A DNA stretch of 64,000 nucleotides, taken from positions 62,001-126,000 of the forward strand of contig NW_017962929.1 of the NCBI RefSeq assembly GCF_001661345.1. The letters run 5' to 3'. Shown here one piece after another: positions 1-8,983 of this stretch. Position numbers and translations under genes: made by a program. A model generated the notes under the pieces. That model saw only the letters and a list, made by a program, of their open reading frames with translations, did no database searches and was not told where the DNA came from. Position 1 is the stretch's first letter; every line of letters begins with the position of its first letter. This DNA is from Ascoidea rubescens DSM 1968. Lineage: Eukaryota; Ascomycota; Saccharomycetes; Ascoideales; Ascoideaceae.

Positions 1-2
1 AT

Positions 3-659
3 GATCAACACGAAACTGTTAATAACAGTGACTATGCCGCTGAAGATAATCATTATAACATAAATACTGGTCATAGTTTAAATTATAATAAAAGTAGACA
101 AAATATAAAAAAAAACAAAAGAAATAATAGAGAAAATCGAGAAAATAGAAATAACAAAAACTATAATAGTAGTAATAGTGATATTCTAGAAAATAAATAT
201 AAAACAGGAAGCGGTGAACATGAAATAAATCCACTAAGTAAACTGCTAGGGTTACTCACACCTCCTTCATCATCGTCATCTTCTGGTCAATCATATTCTC
301 CATCAGAACGTACTAATTTGAAAAAAAATAAATCATTTGAAACAGATTATCAAAAGAACAATTTTCGAAAAGATTTGCATCGAACTTCTTCAAACGGGCC
401 AACAGATGAAAGTGAAAGAATCATGGGTTTAGAAAGAGAGCTTGAAAAACAGAAGCAAAAAGTAAAACTAATGAACGAAGAAATTAAAAGAAAAGAGAGA
501 GAATTGATTGAAAAAGAAGAAAAAATCCAAGAAATAGAAGCAGATCAGGGAGAAAAATATCTCAACCTATTTATGAACAGCTTCGACACAACAAAAAGTT
601 GGGCTGACTGGGCTGAAGAAGAGGATCAGGAATTAAACATGAATAACAAAGCACGCTGA
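3..659 (+). CDS. 3' end of an unidentified coiled-coil protein (5' truncated by the window)
   Basis: The frame is open from the first complete codon of the window to the TGA at 657-659, giving about 218 visible C-terminal residues. The true start lies outside. The first ~120 residues are Asn/Lys/Ser-rich low complexity with a run of Ser near residue 85. Residues ~140-185 are a strongly charged Glu/Lys heptad-like stretch, probably a coiled coil. The protein ends in a Trp-containing acidic tail (SWADWAEEEDQEL). I do not recognise the family. An in-frame TTG at 318 is not a credible start because the frame continues upstream without a stop. Confidence refers to the region being coding, not to any function. 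Confidence 0.7.
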   Translation, partial: DQHETVNNSDYAAEDNHYNINTGHSLNYNKSRQNIKKNKRNNRENRENRNNKNYNSSNSDILENKYKTGSGEHEINPLSKLLGLLTPPSSSSSSGQSYSPSERTNLKKNKSFETDYQKNNFRKDLHRTSSNGPTDESERIMGLERELEKQKQKVKLMNEEIKRKERELIEKEEKIQEIEADQGEKYLNLFMNSFDTTKSWADWAEEEDQELNMNNKAR

Positions 660-711
660 TTTATTGTTTAAATTTATAAACATTTAATTTTTCAATTAAT
701 TTTTTAATTAA

Positions 712-785
712 TTTTATGGTTATTTTTATGATTATTTTTATGATTACTTTTATGATTACTTTTATGATTACTTTTATGATTATTT
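712..785. repeat. 12-bp tandem repeat, unit TTTTATGATTAC, ~6 copies
   Basis: The ATG of each unit recurs at exact 12-bp spacing (716, 728, 740, 752, 764, 776). The first two copies are slightly diverged. It lies in the presumed 3' UTR of the upstream gene. Confidence 0.9.
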
Positions 786-882
786 TTTATTTCAGTCTTT
801 TTAACATTATTTTTATTTCTTTCATGGCGTAGATAATAAATAATTTAAAGTTCAGGATTGTATAAGCAACAATAGGAGTTAC

Positions 883-900
883 CATAAACTTGGGTTTATG
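883..900. repeat. perfect inverted repeat, 7-bp arms, 4-bp loop
   Basis: CATAAAC (883-889) and GTTTATG (894-900) are exact reverse complements around TTGG. It is immediately followed by a second hairpin three bases downstream. Confidence 0.85.
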
Positions 901-903
901 ATC

Positions 904-924
904 AGGGCTCTTTTTTAGAGCCCT
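904..924. repeat. perfect inverted repeat, 8-bp arms, T5 loop
   Basis: AGGGCTCT (904-911) and AGAGCCCT (917-924) pair perfectly around five T residues. It is GC-rich relative to its surroundings. It could be a protein-binding palindrome or an RNA hairpin; I cannot distinguish these. Confidence 0.85.
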
Positions 925-1076
925 TTAGAGGTACCAAATTTGAATTTTCAGAATGATTGATATGATAAAAGGCAAATTTAATGTCTAATTCAGAAAAACA
1001 GCAACGCGAGTTATTGGTTATTTTTTATTTGGCTATTTTCTTTTGAGATATTTTTAAAATTAAATTAATCAAGAAA

Positions 1077-1979
1077 ATGAGTTTCTATAACGATTGTACA
1101 AGTATAGCCCACAAAGAAGATATTGAACAGGGAGTATCATCAACACAAATACCCGAAATAAAAGAAGAATATAGAGAATTGAGTATAGAGAATGTTATTT
1201 ATGGAGCAGACTTGGGTTCATCCAAAGGTTTATTGAAAAATGTTTATGATTGTATTGAGTGTCCTATTTGCAATGAAATAATGGCAGCACCAATGATACT
1301 TCATCCTTGTGGACATACGGTTTGTTATTGCTGTTTAAAAGAATGGTTTAGCAATAATTTATCATGTCCATATTGCAGGGAAAAAATTTTGATTGAGCCG
1401 TCGGTGAATTTTGTTTTAAAGACGATTATAAACTCCTTTTTCAAGACATCAGTTGAGAGTAACCCCAAAATCCTGGATATTGTGAAAAATATTAACGAGA
1501 AATATCTGGAAACATTTGATAAGGATCTTAAAGAGAAGCGACTTTTTAAATCAATATTTAGTAAAAAGAAAAAAAACACTGCAGTGGTTCGGTATGATTC
1601 AGATGATGATGTGTTGAGGTGTAGCAATTGTGGATTTGAGATTTATTCATCAAGAATAAGTAGGTGTGAGCACTGCGGGTGGGTGTTGATTCGAAATGAA
1701 AGAGGAGTTAATGATTATACGGATTATGAAATAGGTAATATTAATGTTGAAAGATTGAGATCGATATCGAATCTTTTGCGTGAGCAGCTGGAAGAAATGG
1801 AAAGCGATAATAGTGATTTAAATGATAATTTTGACGGTGCATATGGTTACAATTTTCATGTTGATGTGAGTAATGATGAAGAGGATGGCGATGATCACGA
1901 TAATAATAATAATACTAATGATAATAACATTGAAGATTATGATCTTAGCAATGACTTTGAATATAATGTTGGTAATGAC

Positions 1980-2011
<32 letters not shown>

Positions 2012-3050
2012 GGAGGAGGAGGAGGAGGAGGGTGTAACCGATTATATTGTTGGGGCATATTATCGGTCATCATTAGGAAATGAAGAAGAGAGTGAAGGTG
2101 ATGATTCGTTTGTAGTTTCGGATGATCATGTTGATTCTGATATTGATTTTTCAGTAGCTAGAGATTCTGATAATGATTTGTCAAATGGATTGGCTAATTT
2201 TAATTCATTTACAAGCGAACGAGATGGAAATTACATTCATAGTAGAAGTAGAAGAATAATGAGAAGAAGTCCAATGAATAATTACGTGGAGGACAGAATA
2301 AGAGAAATGAGAAGAACAACAGGTGTATCTTCAAATGGTACTGGAGAAGAGGTAGGAATAGGAGGAGAGGATGAAGAAAATGATTATATCAGAATGAGAA
2401 GAAGGTTAAGAAGGCAGCGAATCATTGATAGCGAAGATGAGTTGAACCAGTGGAACCCAATTGAAACCTACAATAGTGTTGGAAATAGGAACAACGATCC
2501 TATTAATGATCCCAACATAGGGAATGGTGATTACAATGGAAGTCTTTCGAGAATATTTTTGAATGAAGAGAATCACCAAGAAGAAAGCCGAACTCACTTA
2601 AACCAAGCTTCGGACGGTGACCAAGCTTCAGATGGGGAGGAAGACGATGCGAATTCGTGGCATGGATTCAGTTCTAGTGAACATGAAGCATCAAATCTGC
2701 ATGATCGCTTTGAAATGATATCAAGAGCTCTTGTTAGGTATCAAGAAAACAGAGGAGAAAATAATCCAGCAGAGGACAGAACTGAAAGAGAGCCCGAAGT
2801 GCAAGAAGCAAGCTCCGAGAATGTCGAAGAGAACGGCTCCGGAAATCGAAGCGACAACATCAGCGTTGCGGAAATGATCGATGAGATGCAGCGCCAGCTA
2901 GATTCGCTGCAGATGGACGGTCCGTTGTACGGAGGACGCCACAGGAGGTCCCGAAGAGGACGAGAGCAGCTGATGACGTCTTCTAACTCCATATCTGACC
3001 ACTTTCACAGGTTCGGGTTGAGACGATTTGGCCGACGCAACAGGGAATAG
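1077..3050 (+). CDS. PSH1: RING-finger E3 ubiquitin ligase, Psh1-like
   Basis: 657 residues. A C3HC4 RING starts at about residue 61 (CPICNEIM, then C-G-H, CYCCL and CPYC) and is followed by an amphipathic stretch. A second CxxC...CxxC zinc site lies at about residues 181-199 (CSNCGFE and CEHCGW). Long Asp/Glu-rich runs follow (about residues 260-330, encoded by GAT and GAG repeats), then an Arg/Ser-rich tail. RING plus second zinc site plus acidic region is the layout of S. cerevisiae Psh1, a nuclear ligase that targets mis-incorporated centromeric histone Cse4. This protein is larger than the ~400-residue yeast Psh1 because of the acidic and C-terminal extensions. The last ~130 codons are clearly more GC-rich than the rest. 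Orthology is inferred from architecture; another RING protein is possible. Confidence 0.7.
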
Positions 3051-3470
3051 AACAAGCAACACCTAACAAACCCCGGACACTGGAGGGACTTTTGAGGTGC
3101 TGAAGAGGCTGGTTCGAGTCTCGAAGCGGGCAGCAAGAAAAGACAGAGATGGCACTGGAGAAACAAGCAGAAGCGCTGCTGCGGTCCACGGCGCAGTGAA
3201 GCGTGCAGCTGCATATATGGCGTGCTACGGACGACGCCGGGCACCGCAGCACAGTATAGTGCCCGAATGGGCCCAAAACGACTTCCGAAGCTACCGGCCC
3301 CACCGCGGAAGTGGGCCGAGAGTGTGAGCCATTACGACTCGAGATGCTTTTCTCTTCCTTCCATTGGCACTTGCTTCCTCTTGTGTCGTGTGGAGGCATA
3401 TATATATATATGTCTCGTCTGCCCTCCCTTTTCTCGTCGCTTTCCCTTCTTCTTCCACAGGTTGCTGACA
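3051..3470. promoter_or_regulatory. GC-rich promoter region of the YTP1-like gene
   Basis: About 420 bp, GC-rich up to about 3330, then pyrimidine-rich, with a long TATA tract at 3398-3412 and the ATG at 3471. Short ORFs on both strands here look like consequences of high GC content. A tRNA B-box-like string at about 3111 was considered and rejected. Confidence 0.6.
3398..3412 (+). promoter_or_regulatory. TATA tract of the YTP1-like gene
   Basis: An uninterrupted alternating AT run about 60 bp upstream of the chosen ATG, followed by a CT-rich leader typical of yeast start regions. Confidence 0.6.
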
Positions 3471-5552
3471 ATGAGGTCCCTTGATGTCTTTTTCTTTAGC
3501 GTCGCTCTCACCAGAGCCATTGCCTCTTCAGCCGCAACTCCTGCTTCTCTTGCTGCTGCTCTAGCCATGGACATGTCCGGCGAGATGCAATCCAACACAA
3601 ATGCCTACCAATATGATCTTTCGACAATGAATCTTTCCCTCTTGACTCCCACTCCTCATATTCCCAAACAACACCATGGTGTGCCAATCTTGGAAACTGA
3701 CCTACTACCTGAAGAAAGACTATTTTGGCAAGCCTATAACACCACCACTTTTTTCACCTATCCATCCAACTCTTCAAACAAATTTTTCCTTTATTCCCAT
3801 GTTTCTCTATTATCCATCTCAGTGTTGTTCCTCTATCCGGCTTCTTTGGTTCTAAACAATGTTAACTCAATTTGGTATCTTCCTGTATTATCTCTAAACC
3901 TAATTTCGATTCTATCAAGTTTAACTTCTCTATCTATATTCGCAAACTCTATTGACGAAGCTTTATATCCAAATAATGCTTACAACAAAATGTCTTGGAT
4001 TCTATTATTTATGGTTATAGTTCACTATTTTTCGGCTTTGGTCTCTAAAACAAAACAAAAATTCAACTATTACTTTACAAATAACTCTATTTCCTCTCAA
4101 AACCCTTCTTTCATTCCATTACATGATTATCGCTCTTCTATTTCCTCGGATTTCCAAAATCAACAATTTCCTGATCTTGATCAAGATACTTTATTTGATC
4201 GTTCCAATCATCCTTCATTTGACGACTCTAAAAAAAATTCCTCTGGAAATTATTATTACAATCCTAGAGTCTCTCTTGCAACTGCTACCACCACCACATC
4301 TATTTCAAATAATCACAACCCACCTTCTTTAACTAATGATAACGACTCCCTGAACTTAATTTCTTTTAACAATACTAATATTCCCAATATTCCCAATATT
4401 CTCAATGACTCCAATCTCATCATTTCCAATCTGAACAATGATGAAATTTATACAGATAATCTTGAACATGATTTTGATAACCAAAACTTCTCTTTCAAGA
4501 AAAGCTCTCTTGTTTATAAATTCTTTCACTCAAAATTTATTCACTTTTTAATTGCTAATCTTGGCAATGCTTGCGTTTTAATATTCAACTTACTAAATTA
4601 CTCCATCCTCTTCTATTTCCTTTGTTATATTCCCACTGGTATCGCTGTTGGTAACCTTCTAGGAAAGGCAAACAAGGTATTCAACCTCCTAGCTCATTTC
4701 ATTAAAGGCGGCGTCTTCTTTTCCTTTGGTATGCTAACTTTGTGTCGTTATTGTGGTTGCTGGAAAGATTCAGCCTTTGCCTGGAACTTTTTAATTTTAT
4801 CAAATTTCGATAAATCAAACAGCAAATGGTGGTTCATTAGACACTCTCCAAAAGGCCTAATTACAATGGAGTTTGTCGAAAGCTTTTTAATCTTCTTTTA
4901 TGGTATAACCAATATCTTTCTAGAACATTTGGCTTCCCCAGGTGGGCCTTGGGTTGCAAAGGACTTGCAACATGTTTCCATCGCCTTCATGTATATCGGC
5001 TCTGGCCTATGTGGCCTAATTGTAGAATTTTCTTTATCAAATTGGAGATATAACAAGGCCATTAAAGACACTTCTAACGATAACCCTGATAGTAATCAAA
5101 ACCATATTGTTGCTGCTTCTCCTGGTTATTCTCCAAACCCCTTTCCTGTTTTCACCATTTTTTGGACCGGTATCCTAATGTCCCAACATGCTCAAGCCTC
5201 AGAATTATCCACCACTATCCATATGCAATGGGGCTACATGCTATCATATGGTTCTCTATTCAGATTATTCACCATTCTTATTTTATTATTTCAAAAAGAC
5301 AACGACTCTTTTAAAAAAATTGGTGAAGTTAGAAGACCAATGACTGAATTGATTACTTCCTTTGCATTACTAACCGGAGGCTTGATTTTTATGGAAAGTA
5401 CCGATCAAATTGTTCATGCTCTAGAATACAGAGGTTTAACTGCAATGTTTACGTTAAACGTAAGTGTGGGTTGTGTTGCCCTTTTAATGAGCTGGATAAT
5501 GCTCTTATGTTTTTGGAGAGATTGGTTAAAAAAGAAAAAACACTTGGTTTAA
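3471..5552 (+). CDS. YTP1: Ytp1-like multi-spanning membrane protein
   Basis: About 693 residues from the ATG at 3471. The frame is open further upstream, but that part crosses the TATA tract, so the later ATG is preferred. The N-terminus looks like a signal peptide (MRSLDVFFFSVALTRAIASS), followed by the MDMSG segment. Hydrophobic segments lie at about residues 100-195, then an Asn/Ser-rich loop (about 200-345), then a block of further membrane segments containing conserved-looking His, Gly and Trp residues. This matches the Ytp1 family (DUF2427/Ytp1 domains) of fungal type III membrane proteins of unknown biochemical role. The central low-complexity loop is probably lineage-specific. No function beyond family membership can be supported. 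Confidence 0.75.
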   Translation: MRSLDVFFFSVALTRAIASSAATPASLAAALAMDMSGEMQSNTNAYQYDLSTMNLSLLTPTPHIPKQHHGVPILETDLLPEERLFWQAYNTTTFFTYPSNSSNKFFLYSHVSLLSISVLFLYPASLVLNNVNSIWYLPVLSLNLISILSSLTSLSIFANSIDEALYPNNAYNKMSWILLFMVIVHYFSALVSKTKQKFNYYFTNNSISSQNPSFIPLHDYRSSISSDFQNQQFPDLDQDTLFDRSNHPSFDDSKKNSSGNYYYNPRVSLATATTTTSISNNHNPPSLTNDNDSLNLISFNNTNIPNIPNILNDSNLIISNLNNDEIYTDNLEHDFDNQNFSFKKSSLVYKFFHSKFIHFLIANLGNACVLIFNLLNYSILFYFLCYIPTGIAVGNLLGKANKVFNLLAHFIKGGVFFSFGMLTLCRYCGCWKDSAFAWNFLILSNFDKSNSKWWFIRHSPKGLITMEFVESFLIFFYGITNIFLEHLASPGGPWVAKDLQHVSIAFMYIGSGLCGLIVEFSLSNWRYNKAIKDTSNDNPDSNQNHIVAASPGYSPNPFPVFTIFWTGILMSQHAQASELSTTIHMQWGYMLSYGSLFRLFTILILLFQKDNDSFKKIGEVRRPMTELITSFALLTGGLIFMESTDQIVHALEYRGLTAMFTLNVSVGCVALLMSWIMLLCFWRDWLKKKKHLV

Positions 5553-6312
5553 CCTTGCATTTTCCCTGCTGTTGTTTTTCAAAAAAACTCTTTCAAACAA
5601 TCTTTATTAATCTAAAATTGTTAAAGGATTAAATTTGTGTTCTTTATGCTTTTTTTTGTCTTTACAATCCTGCTTGTTGTTTTTATTACTTCCTTTTTTC
5701 TTGGTTTTCTGTGCTTTTCTTGTCCGATAGGCGTTAATTTTGTTCTTACGGTTGTTCTAATTTTGGTCACTATTGTTTTCCTTGTTATTTTTTGTTCTAA
5801 ATTTTGCTCTTTAGTTTTCTTTTTACTTTGATTTTTTTTCTTTGATAATATTCGGTCTCTTCTCTTCGAAGATGAAAATAATAGTTAATAAAAACTTCAA
5901 ACGTTTTGGTAATTTTCTAATCAGGTCTTAGACAGTTCTATAGAAGAAACGGGTCATTTTTATATTCTAGATAAGTAATTTATTAAAAACAATCAACAAA
6001 TATCTTTCTTGATGCTTTATTATCATTCCATTAACAATAACCGAAGCGTTTTCGGAGCAATCTATGATAGCACAAATAAGGTTTGTGGAGGATATTTTGT
6101 GGGAAACCAAAGCCTCTGAGAAACCGAACTCAGAAACATTCTGAATAAACTCCATCTGCAACACCTCTGCTCGATATATTCAAACCTGCTCTGCTTGCTA
6201 TGGTGAGTCTGCTATTATTACTCTGTCATCATTACTCTGCTATTTGCTTTCCATGTCTGATAACATCTGAATGACTCCCAGAGTGTGCTGCACTTCAATC
6301 AGAGCTGGTTCG

Positions 6313-6322
6313 CTACGGCTGT
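6313..6322 (+). promoter_or_regulatory. candidate copper-response element (Ace1/Cup2-type)
   Basis: CTACGGCTGT fits the Ace1/Amt1 consensus HTHNNGCTGD exactly. It lies 278 bp upstream of the metallothionein ATG. The consensus is short, so a single match is weak; its value comes from pairing with the site at 6415. Confidence 0.4.
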
Positions 6323-6414
6323 CAAAAGGATCTCACTTCCCTCTATTAACACTCTCAACAGTATTGACCAACAGTTGATTGATCAACAATGGATTGACTG
6401 TTCTCTATCTCGAC

Positions 6415-6424
6415 TTATTGCTGG
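6415..6424 (+). promoter_or_regulatory. candidate copper-response element (Ace1/Cup2-type)
   Basis: TTATTGCTGG fits HTHNNGCTGD exactly and lies just upstream of the TATA box (6437) of the metallothionein gene, the usual position for copper-activated CUP1-type promoters. Confidence 0.45.
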
Positions 6425-6436
6425 TGCCAGTTGCAA

Positions 6437-6444
6437 TATATAAA
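6437..6444 (+). promoter_or_regulatory. TATA box of the metallothionein gene
   Basis: TATATAAA about 150 bp upstream of the ATG at 6591, followed by a CA/CT-rich leader with repeated ACTCAC units near 6500. Confidence 0.65.
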
Positions 6445-6590
6445 CACCAGTTTCCACCTCCATATTTCCACACTTCTCTATCACCACACTATACTCACTC
6501 ACACTCACACTCACACTGCAATCATATCTGCTGCTCTCATATACCGATTTCAACAAGCTTTCCTCAACTCATTCCAACTTCTATTCCAAA

Positions 6591-6722
6591 ATGTCTATCT
6601 CTGTTCCTGTTTCTGCTGATGTCAACTTTGACTGTACTTGCTGCTCATGCTGTCCAGAAAACGCTACTTCTTGCAACCTCTGCGAATGTTGCAAAGATGG
6701 CTGTGATTCATGCTCCAAATAA
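6591..6722 (+). CDS. metallothionein-like cysteine-rich peptide (43 aa)
   Basis: A 43-codon ORF encoding a peptide with 11 Cys. The first 14 residues lack Cys, then Cys occur at 15, 17, 18, 20, 21, 28, 31, 33, 34, 38 and 41, giving CxC, CC and CxxC spacings. There are no aromatic residues after Phe13 and no His, and the peptide ends CDSCSK. Density, spacing and size are those of fungal metallothioneins (CUP1 and Candida MT types), cytosolic peptides that chelate Cu(I), Zn or Cd through thiolates. A strong TATA box and two Ace1-type sites upstream fit metal induction. It overlaps a longer ORF in another frame (6379-6744) that has no such structure. Metal preference cannot be read from sequence. 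Confidence 0.85.
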   Translation: MSISVPVSADVNFDCTCCSCCPENATSCNLCECCKDGCDSCSK

Positions 6723-7125
6723 GCATTTGGTTGGTGCTTTTTGATGATCTTCAATGGTTGTCAAATGATACAAGTCTAACATTTACTTTGAGTAGGCATT
6801 GATTTGATTAGTAGCTTTATATATATGAATGTATGAACTTTCAAATTATAATATTTCATTTCAGTGAATCGTAATTAAACTATTATGTTGTTTTATTTGG
6901 CAACAAAAACAATAAAACAACTCAAGTCTTATGGAATTTTGGATTTGAAATTTGTGTAATTGAGAGGTATTTTCAACTTACTTAAATTTCATTCATGTAT
7001 AACAAATTATATTAAACAAAAACCTCCAATTGATTATAATATACTATAAATTTATAAACTTCTGTCAATTGTTCTTTATTTTAAATAGGTAGGTTTTAAT
7101 GCCATGAAACTCAAATAGGTTAACT
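6723..7125. other. convergent intergenic region
   Basis: About 400 bp of AT-rich 3' flank between the metallothionein and the minus-strand YIH1. It contains ATATATATGAATGTATG-like tracts usual for yeast 3' ends. Nothing else is seen. Confidence 0.7.
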
Positions 7126-7953
7126 TCACTTTCTTTTCTTTTTTTTTTGGTTTTCTTGAGCAAAACCACCTTTGATTAGAGAATTTCTTGCAGATGTGTT
7201 TATATGTTTAAATCTATCTGATCCCAAAAGAGTTCCTCCATACCATCTGACATCAACAATAATAATGTTCCATACATTCATTATAGTTAAAAGATGAAGT
7301 AGTCTTCCGCCAGCAGCATTTTCGCCATCATCGTCACAATTTTGTACTAAAGTTCCATTCAAGTTTTTAATTCTCCAAGCTGACATTTGATGAGTAGATT
7401 TAGAAATTTTTCTAATTTTTCGCAACTCTTGTAGATATAAAATAGCATCTATTTCTGAATGAACTTCTCTCGCGAAACCAATAAAAGTGGAGTTTCGATC
7501 TGTAATTGGGTCAGATACTGCCCAGTTTTTTAAAATGTTGTTTTCTCTTTCATTTGCAGAATTTTCATCTTCAACAATATCCAAATCATGAGATTTTTCA
7601 GAATTTCTTCTAACTTCAGAATTTTTTTTAATTTCTTCGGTTTTGAACAACTCCAGATCCAATTCATCGATAAATTGAAACAAACAAACTTCACCCACTT
7701 GAAAAATTGATTCCATTAATTTATTGGATATTTCATTAAGATGTGTCTCTTCAATGTACTTATTAGTTGATTTCACAAAAATAATATGTGGTTTGTCTAT
7801 TTCTGGGTAGTTATCATTGAAAGATATTCTTATCTGACAATCTAAAACATTTGGGAGAGTTAAATTGATCATATTTGAGCCCAACCTTTGAAGGCAATTA
7901 GGAAATATCGATTCAATAGCCTCAAACTCGTCGTTTAATTCTTCTGCTCCCAT
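7126..7953 (-). CDS. YIH1: Yih1/IMPACT homologue, Gcn2 inhibitor
   Basis: 275 residues. The N-terminal RWD domain (about residues 1-110) begins ELNDEFEAIESIFP, the typical RWD opening. A charged linker (about 115-140) follows, then the C-terminal IMPACT/UPF0029 domain (about 140-260) with NWAVSDPITDRNSTFIGFA, the H-Q-M-S-A-W-R-I motif and the DVRWYGGTLLG segment that ends this fold. Yih1 binds Gcn1 (and actin) and so limits activation of the eIF2-alpha kinase Gcn2. Length is close to the 258-residue yeast protein. A Lys/Arg-rich tail ends the protein. It is divergent from NAT3 with about 215 bp between start codons. Confidence 0.92.
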   Translation of the reverse strand: MGAEELNDEFEAIESIFPNCLQRLGSNMINLTLPNVLDCQIRISFNDNYPEIDKPHIIFVKSTNKYIEETHLNEISNKLMESIFQVGEVCLFQFIDELDLELFKTEEIKKNSEVRRNSEKSHDLDIVEDENSANERENNILKNWAVSDPITDRNSTFIGFAREVHSEIDAILYLQELRKIRKISKSTHQMSAWRIKNLNGTLVQNCDDDGENAAGGRLLHLLTIMNVWNIIIVDVRWYGGTLLGSDRFKHINTSARNSLIKGGFAQENQKKKKRK

Positions 7954-8169
7954 TTTAAAAATTTGGTTATTGTTTAATATGATTTATACATTGATTGATA
8001 TTGCTTGATACTTTATGAAAAATAAACTGATATGATAAGAATAAATTCCGACTGGAAAGAAAGCTGAGAAACCAAACTCGATTGGAGAGTTGAAATTTAA
8101 ATCTGTTGTTCAACTGCTTAAGAAATAAAATAAAGCTACAAAAAAACAGATAAACTAACGAATTTCACA

Positions 8170-8754
8170 ATGACCTCAATCAACCCTTTCAAAGCAACTG
8201 ATTTATTTGATATCAATCCTGTCAACCTTGATACTTTAACTGAAAATTTTCCTTTATATTTTTATTTTCAGTATTTAATAGAATGGCCTTCACTTTTTTT
8301 CAAATCTGAAGAGATATTTAATGATAATGAAAGAACTATTTCAGGGTATATGATGGGTAAAGCTGAAGGAAGTGGAATGGAATGGCATTCTCATATAACA
8401 GCTGTTACTGTTAATCCAATATATAGAAGGTTGTCGTTAGCTTCAAAACTATGTGTAGATTTAGAAGACTTTACGAAATCTAATCCATATAATGTTTATT
8501 TTATTGATTTGTTTGTGAAAGTAACCAATTTATTAGCTCAAAATTTATACGAGAAACTAGGATATTCAGTTTACAGAAGGGTTGTTGGGTATTATGGATC
8601 AAGTGTAAATGATGTTAAAAATCGAAATGATATAAACGATGATATTGATGCTTATGATATGAGAAAATCGTTGCCTAGAGATGCTAAAAAACAATGCGTT
8701 AGAGAAAATGGTAAGAAGCATTATGTATCACCAAATGAGATTGAATTCAAATAA
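8170..8754 (+). CDS. NAT3: NatB N-terminal acetyltransferase catalytic subunit
   Basis: 194 residues, against 195 in S. cerevisiae Nat3. Similarity runs end to end: the N-terminus MTSINPFKATDLFDINPVNL, LTENFPLYFYFQYLIEWP, ISGYMMGK, WHSHITAVTV, the acetyl-CoA-binding stretch RRLSLASKLC, FIDLFVK, LYEKLGYSVYRRVVGYY and DAYDMRKSL. Nat3 with Mdm20 forms NatB, which acetylates nascent proteins starting Met-Asp, Met-Glu, Met-Asn or Met-Gln at the ribosome. The start is fixed by the conserved N-terminus. It shares a short divergent promoter with YIH1. Confidence 0.97.
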   Translation: MTSINPFKATDLFDINPVNLDTLTENFPLYFYFQYLIEWPSLFFKSEEIFNDNERTISGYMMGKAEGSGMEWHSHITAVTVNPIYRRLSLASKLCVDLEDFTKSNPYNVYFIDLFVKVTNLLAQNLYEKLGYSVYRRVVGYYGSSVNDVKNRNDINDDIDAYDMRKSLPRDAKKQCVRENGKKHYVSPNEIEFK

Positions 8755-8839
8755 ATTGATTGATAATTTAAAAAAAAAAAACAAAAAACAACTGAGTATA
8801 TATATAAATATTTAATTAATACAGGGTTATTGTGGAACC

Positions 8840-8915
8840 AAAAAAAAAATTAAAATTAAAATTAAAATTAAAAATAAAAACAAAAAATAAAAAATAAAAA
8901 ATAAAAAAATAAAAG
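8840..8915. repeat. A-rich simple repeat between NAT3 and RSC6/SNF12
   Basis: Runs of AATTAA- and AATAAA-type units between the convergent 3' ends of NAT3 and the chromatin gene. Likely 3' UTR low complexity. Confidence 0.7.
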
Positions 8916-8983
8916 GTAAAGAATAGAGAATAGAAAATAAAAAAAATTAAAATAAATAAATAAAAACAATAATACAATAATGA

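Larger units (their letters stand above)
660..1076. other. intergenic region with a 12-bp tandem repeat and two stem-loops
   Basis: About 420 bp between the left-edge gene and the RING gene. It holds six copies of a 12-bp repeat (712-785) just after the stop of the first gene, then two adjacent perfect short inverted repeats (883-900 and 904-924). No ORF of note is seen. Confidence 0.8.
5553..6590. other. intergenic region: YTP1 3' flank and metallothionein promoter
   Basis: About 1 kb. The first 300 bp are T-rich 3' flank. A minus-strand ORF of about 62 codons (ATG near 6152, stop near 5967) has no recognisable features and is not called. The last 300 bp contain two copper-element-like motifs, a TATA box and an ACTCAC-repeat leader belonging to the metallothionein gene. 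Confidence 0.6.

Noticed and set aside
3105-3125. tRNA B-box-like GGTTCGAGTC
   Set aside because: The putative T-stem does not pair and no A-box or acceptor stem lies at the right distance.
5967-6164. minus-strand small ORF (about 62 codons from ATG)
   Set aside because: No recognisable domain, signal or conservation cue; length is within chance expectation in AT-rich DNA, so left uncalled.
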